Shown here: positions 61,669 through 64,000 of the stretch, piece by piece | Layout: the number at the start of each line of letters is the position of its first letter | Numbering within the stretch: position 1 is the first letter of the stretch | Assembly (NCBI RefSeq): GCF_004102025.1 | Contig: NZ_CP025228.1 | Location: forward strand, 682,001-746,000 | Direction: 5' to 3' | DNA: 64,000 bases | Source: Actinomyces qiguomingii | GTDB taxonomy: Bacteria > Actinomycetota > Actinomycetes > Actinomycetales > Actinomycetaceae | Notes under the pieces: generated by a model | What the model saw: only the letters and a program-made list of their open reading frames with translations | The model's database searches: none | What the model was told of the DNA's origin: nothing | Translations under genes and position numbers: made by a program

Positions 61669-62619
61669 GTGAATGACAATGCTCAGCTGCGCCTAATGGC
61701 TCGTATTGCACGCATGTATCACGAGCACGGGATCAAGCAGTCCGAAATCGCGGACGAGCTGCACGTCTCCCAGCCCCGCGTATCCCGCCTCCTTAAACGC
61801 GCAGCCGAAGAGGGCATAGTGCGCACCGTCGTCACCCTGCCCGCCGGCACCTTCACCTCCCTTGAGGAGGAGGTCGAGGCCCGGCACGGATTGGATGAGT
61901 GCGTGGTCGTGGACGCCGGTGAGGACGAGGCGACCATTGAGAACGCGCTCGCCGCCGCGGCCGCCACCTATTTGGAGACCACGCTGACCGGGGGAGATGC
62001 GATAGGGCTGTCCTCCTGGAGCGCGACCTGGCTGGCGGCGATCGAAAGGCTGCAGCCTTTCAGAACCCGGGTGGCGTCCTCCGTCGTGCAGCTCTTCGGC
62101 GGTATCGGCAACCCCACCGTGCAGGTCAAGGCCACCCGTATGATCGACCTGCTCGCCCGCGCTACCGGGGCCGTGCCCGAGTTCTTCCCCTCACCGGCGG
62201 TTCTGGGCACCGCTGCTGCTGCCGCCGAGCTGCGCAATGACCCCTCCGTCATACGCGTCCTCGAGCTGCTGCCTCAGGTAACCATTGCCCTGGTGGGTAT
62301 CGGCAGCCTGGAGCCGTCGCCGCTGCTGCGCCAGTCCGGAAACATTTACTCCGACGCCGACCGGGAGGAGCTGCGCCGGGCGGGCGCCGTTGGGGACGTG
62401 TGTCTGCGCTATTTCGATGCCGACGGCGACCACGTGAACTCCGATTTCGACCGCCGCCTGGTGGGGGCCGACGCCGAACAACTGCGCGCCATCCCGCGGC
62501 GACTGGCGGCCGCGGGCGGACAGCGCAAGCACGCCGCCATCCGCGCCGCCCTGCGCGGCGGCTGGGTGAACATCCTCATCACCGATGCCACCACGGCACG
62601 CGCCCTGCTGGCGGACTAA
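61669..62619 (+). CDS. SorC/DeoR-family sugar-binding transcriptional regulator
   Basis: A 316-residue regulator. The N-terminal HTH reads GIKQSEIADELHVSQPRVSRLL; the remainder is the SorC effector domain related to sugar-phosphate isomerases (LEEEVEARHGLDECVVVDAG, QLFGGIGNPTVQVKAT, LVGIGSLEPS). The GTG at 61669 has GGGAAAGGAA upstream. SorC proteins usually sense a phosphorylated sugar of the pathway they control, here possibly apulose-4-phosphate. Its likely sites are the CATTC-N6-GAATG dyads at 49581 and 52643, and maybe 41973. Its stop codon lies in the sequence flanking the element at 62623. Confidence 0.85.
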   Translation: MNDNAQLRLMARIARMYHEHGIKQSEIADELHVSQPRVSRLLKRAAEEGIVRTVVTLPAGTFTSLEEEVEARHGLDECVVVDAGEDEATIENALAAAAATYLETTLTGGDAIGLSSWSATWLAAIERLQPFRTRVASSVVQLFGGIGNPTVQVKATRMIDLLARATGAVPEFFPSPAVLGTAAAAAELRNDPSVIRVLELLPQVTIALVGIGSLEPSPLLRQSGNIYSDADREELRRAGAVGDVCLRYFDADGDHVNSDFDRRLVGADAEQLRAIPRRLAAAGGQRKHAAIRAALRGGWVNILITDATTARALLAD

Positions 62620-62622
62620 TCG

Positions 62623-62756
62623 GGCTCTTCCGGTTTGCGCCGTGTTCGCCGAGTTCGGTCGAAATAACCATCGAGATCGGTAGATATGACCATCGAGTTC
62701 GGTTGGTGGGGCTGGTGGGGTGGGGAAGTGCCCGGATGCGGTGAGCAGGCCAGGGC
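62623..62756 (+). mobile_element. Truncated MITE-like element with 22-bp repeats
   Basis: The left end GGCTCTTCCGGTTTGCG fits the ISL3-like ends seen elsewhere. The 22-bp repeat follows (62650-62704). GATGCGGT-AGCAGGCCAGGGC-like sequence near 62735 matches 28382-28405, so this is an internally deleted relative of the 28123 element. I find no right end or target duplication. The 62757-62842 stretch shows nothing else. Confidence 0.6.
62650..62704 (+). repeat. 22-bp repeat, about 2.5 units
   Basis: Same arrangement as at 28150-28204, with ACCATCGAGATCGGT in the full unit and a final ACCATCGAGTTCGGT. It lies between the convergent 3' ends of the SorC and nucleoside-hydrolase-like genes. Confidence 0.85.
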
Positions 62757-62842
62757 GGTAGACGGCAACGCCCCTGCGATCCGCTCACGGACCGGACCAT
62801 GGACGGTGGAGACAACCATGGAGTCGTACCCGTCTGCGCCTC

Positions 62843-63844
62843 TCAGCTCTCCAGCCAATCGGACAACACGGCCAGGGAGTCGAACATATCGTCGAACAGC
62901 AGCCGGTTGTCGATGCGCTGGTAGCGGCGCATCGGCCGGGTGTTCTGCGGGTAGCGGTAGGTGCCGTCTGGCGCGATGCGGGGCGTGGGGATGACGTCGT
63001 AGTAGGAGGAGGCGGCGTCCGGTTCGAAGGTGGTCTGCAATGAGGACAGCAGCACGAGCGGCTGGTCGCCGAGCACGTAGGTGGCTCCCGGATGTGCCAT
63101 GCCCGCCACCATTTCCCGCACCTGGTTCAGTTCACTCAGCAGGTAGGCGCCGACGGCTCCCGCCCGGGCGCAGCCGCGGCGGATGGTCGGCATGGATACC
63201 GTGGCGGAACGGTACACGTCGCGCGGTATCTGCCAGATACGCGCCTCGGTGTCGTTGAAGACGTAGCTGGCGCTGGCGGGGTCGAGCGCTAGGTTGTACT
63301 CCAGATCCGTGCCGCCCTCGGGCACATACGCGAGCCCCGGATGCTCCCCGCCGCCGATCCAGATTAGGGTCAGCCGATCGGCAATGGCAGGCTCCGTCTT
63401 GAAGGCGCGGGCAACATCCCCCAGCGAGCCGCCGGCTACCAGGAACAGAGGCCGGTCGTCGTCGCGCAGCGCCTCGTCGACTATGAAGCGGGAGGCGGCG
63501 GTGGGTGCGTCGTAGGTGTCGAAGCCGCGGTCGTCGCCGTCGTACAGCTCCACGCCGGTCACCCCCATGGTCGCCAGCAGTGTCTCAACGCGCTCGCGGC
63601 CGGCGCGCACGGAGGAGGCGGTGCGGTTCCAGGGGTCATCCTCCCGCAGCCGGGAGACGACGACGCCGCGCACCTGCGTGCCCTCAACCAGTAGGTGGTG
63701 GGCCAGGGCGAACAGGTCGTCGGGGTCGCCGGCGAAGTCGTTGTCGATGATGACGCGGGTGCGGGGAGTCACCCCGGGGAGCCCGTCGGCTTCGGAAAGC
63801 CAAGGGAATGAACCGTTGGTCCAGGTCTTGCGGGCGGTGGTCAT
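62843..63844 (-). CDS. Nucleoside-hydrolase-like protein
   Basis: A 333-residue protein of the inosine-uridine nucleoside hydrolase fold. The N-terminal calcium-binding motif is IDNDFAGDPDDLFAL instead of the usual DTDPGxDD, and the later motifs (VAGGSLGDVARAF, WIGGGEHPG, EYNLALDPASASYVF) match a subgroup found with sugar genes in which the substrate is not established. The ATG at 63844 follows AAAGGAG and overlaps the upstream gene's stop by 3 bp (ATGA); an earlier ATG at 63862 is less likely. It might act on a ribosyl or apiosyl compound, but that is speculation. Confidence 0.75.
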   Translation of the reverse strand: MTTARKTWTNGSFPWLSEADGLPGVTPRTRVIIDNDFAGDPDDLFALAHHLLVEGTQVRGVVVSRLREDDPWNRTASSVRAGRERVETLLATMGVTGVELYDGDDRGFDTYDAPTAASRFIVDEALRDDDRPLFLVAGGSLGDVARAFKTEPAIADRLTLIWIGGGEHPGLAYVPEGGTDLEYNLALDPASASYVFNDTEARIWQIPRDVYRSATVSMPTIRRGCARAGAVGAYLLSELNQVREMVAGMAHPGATYVLGDQPLVLLSSLQTTFEPDAASSYYDVIPTPRIAPDGTYRYPQNTRPMRRYQRIDNRLLFDDMFDSLAVLSDWLES

Positions 63845-63999
63845 GGCTTTGCTCCTTTGCAAGCGTGATCGGGGTGAATCGTGTTGGCCTCGGCCCCGGC
63901 GACGGCGCCGGCCACGATCCAGAAAGCGCGCCGGCTCAGCAGGTGCGCCTGCTCTGTGCTGGGAGTCGCGGCTGCGGCGCTGACGTCATTGGCCAGGAC
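63841..63999 (-). CDS. C-terminal end of an unidentified protein
   Basis: The minus strand from the window edge reads VLANDVSAAAATPSTEQAHL, LLSRRAFWIVAGAVAGAEAN and TIHPDHACKGAKP to a TGA that overlaps the nucleoside-hydrolase-like start. One possible hydrophobic segment is visible. The gene continues beyond the window, so I cannot name it; coupling suggests it is in the same operon. Confidence 0.5.
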   Translation of the reverse strand, partial: VLANDVSAAAATPSTEQAHLLSRRAFWIVAGAVAGAEANTIHPDHACKGAKP

Positions 64000-64000
64000 A

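Noticed and set aside
63845..64000. Plus-strand reading frame through the end of the window
   Set aside because: The minus strand carries a frame that ends exactly on the nucleoside-hydrolase-like start (ATGA), so the plus-strand frame is a shadow.

Overview
The window is high-GC DNA with actinobacterial promoters and Shine-Dalgarno sites, Tat-type lipoprotein signals on most solute-binding proteins, and a xylanase ending in an LAxTG-type cell-wall sorting signal. Together with an actinobacterial xylose isomerase this points to a member of the Actinomycetaceae such as Actinomyces; that placement is inference. It is almost entirely a carbohydrate-utilisation region dominated by plant xylan and unusual pentoses.

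Layout. 1-2281: end of uxuA, then eda and kdgK (glucuronate to pyruvate and glyceraldehyde-3-phosphate). 2303-6297: ROK repressor divergent from xylA-xylB. 6400-8688: LacI regulator divergent from a CE7 acetylxylan esterase. 9431-18023: aldouronate-type ABC importer (LplB, LplC, lipoprotein), a DUF624 protein, GH42 and GH67 alpha-glucuronidase. 18312-20249: secreted, wall-anchored CBM22-GH10 xylanase. 20523-28054: LacI regulator divergent from a xylooligosaccharide-type ABC importer, a zinc alcohol dehydrogenase and a GH120 beta-xylosidase. 28822-32713: ChvE/GguA/GguB-type monosaccharide importer. 32749-38589: LacI regulator divergent from an ABC operon with two tandem paralogous binding proteins. 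38696-40780: an hxlR gene split by a small transposon-like element, a DsbA/FrnE oxidoreductase and a gene remnant. 40861-45220: LacI regulator and another ABC importer. 45275-49443: a lower-GC patch of IS remnants around an ABC-2 exporter of the bacteriocin-immunity type and the stump of an ABC exporter gene. 49617-52539: PTS EIIBC, FucU/RbsD mutarotase, PfkB kinase. 52719-62619: DUF2291 protein, RbsABC-like importer, FGGY kinase, TIM-barrel isomerase, split transketolase and SorC regulator, best read as a D-apiose pathway. 62843-64000: nucleoside-hydrolase-like protein and the end of another gene.

How it fits together. The anchored GH10 enzyme and the esterase open acetylated glucuronoxylan; aldouronates and xylooligosaccharides enter by two importers; GH67 and GH120 release glucuronate and xylose; XylAB and the Uxu/Kdg/Eda route feed both into central metabolism. 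The right-hand half seems devoted to other sugars, one set probably D-apiose.

The most interesting non-coding observations are (1) a family of small non-autonomous elements with ISL3-like ends and 8-bp target duplications, one cleanly interrupting hxlR; (2) a 22-bp repeat found at gene ends; (3) a shared CATTC-N6-GAATG dyad at three promoters, probably the SorC regulon; and (4) CGAAA half-sites arranged either as 10-bp-phased direct repeats or as dyads before the xylan genes.
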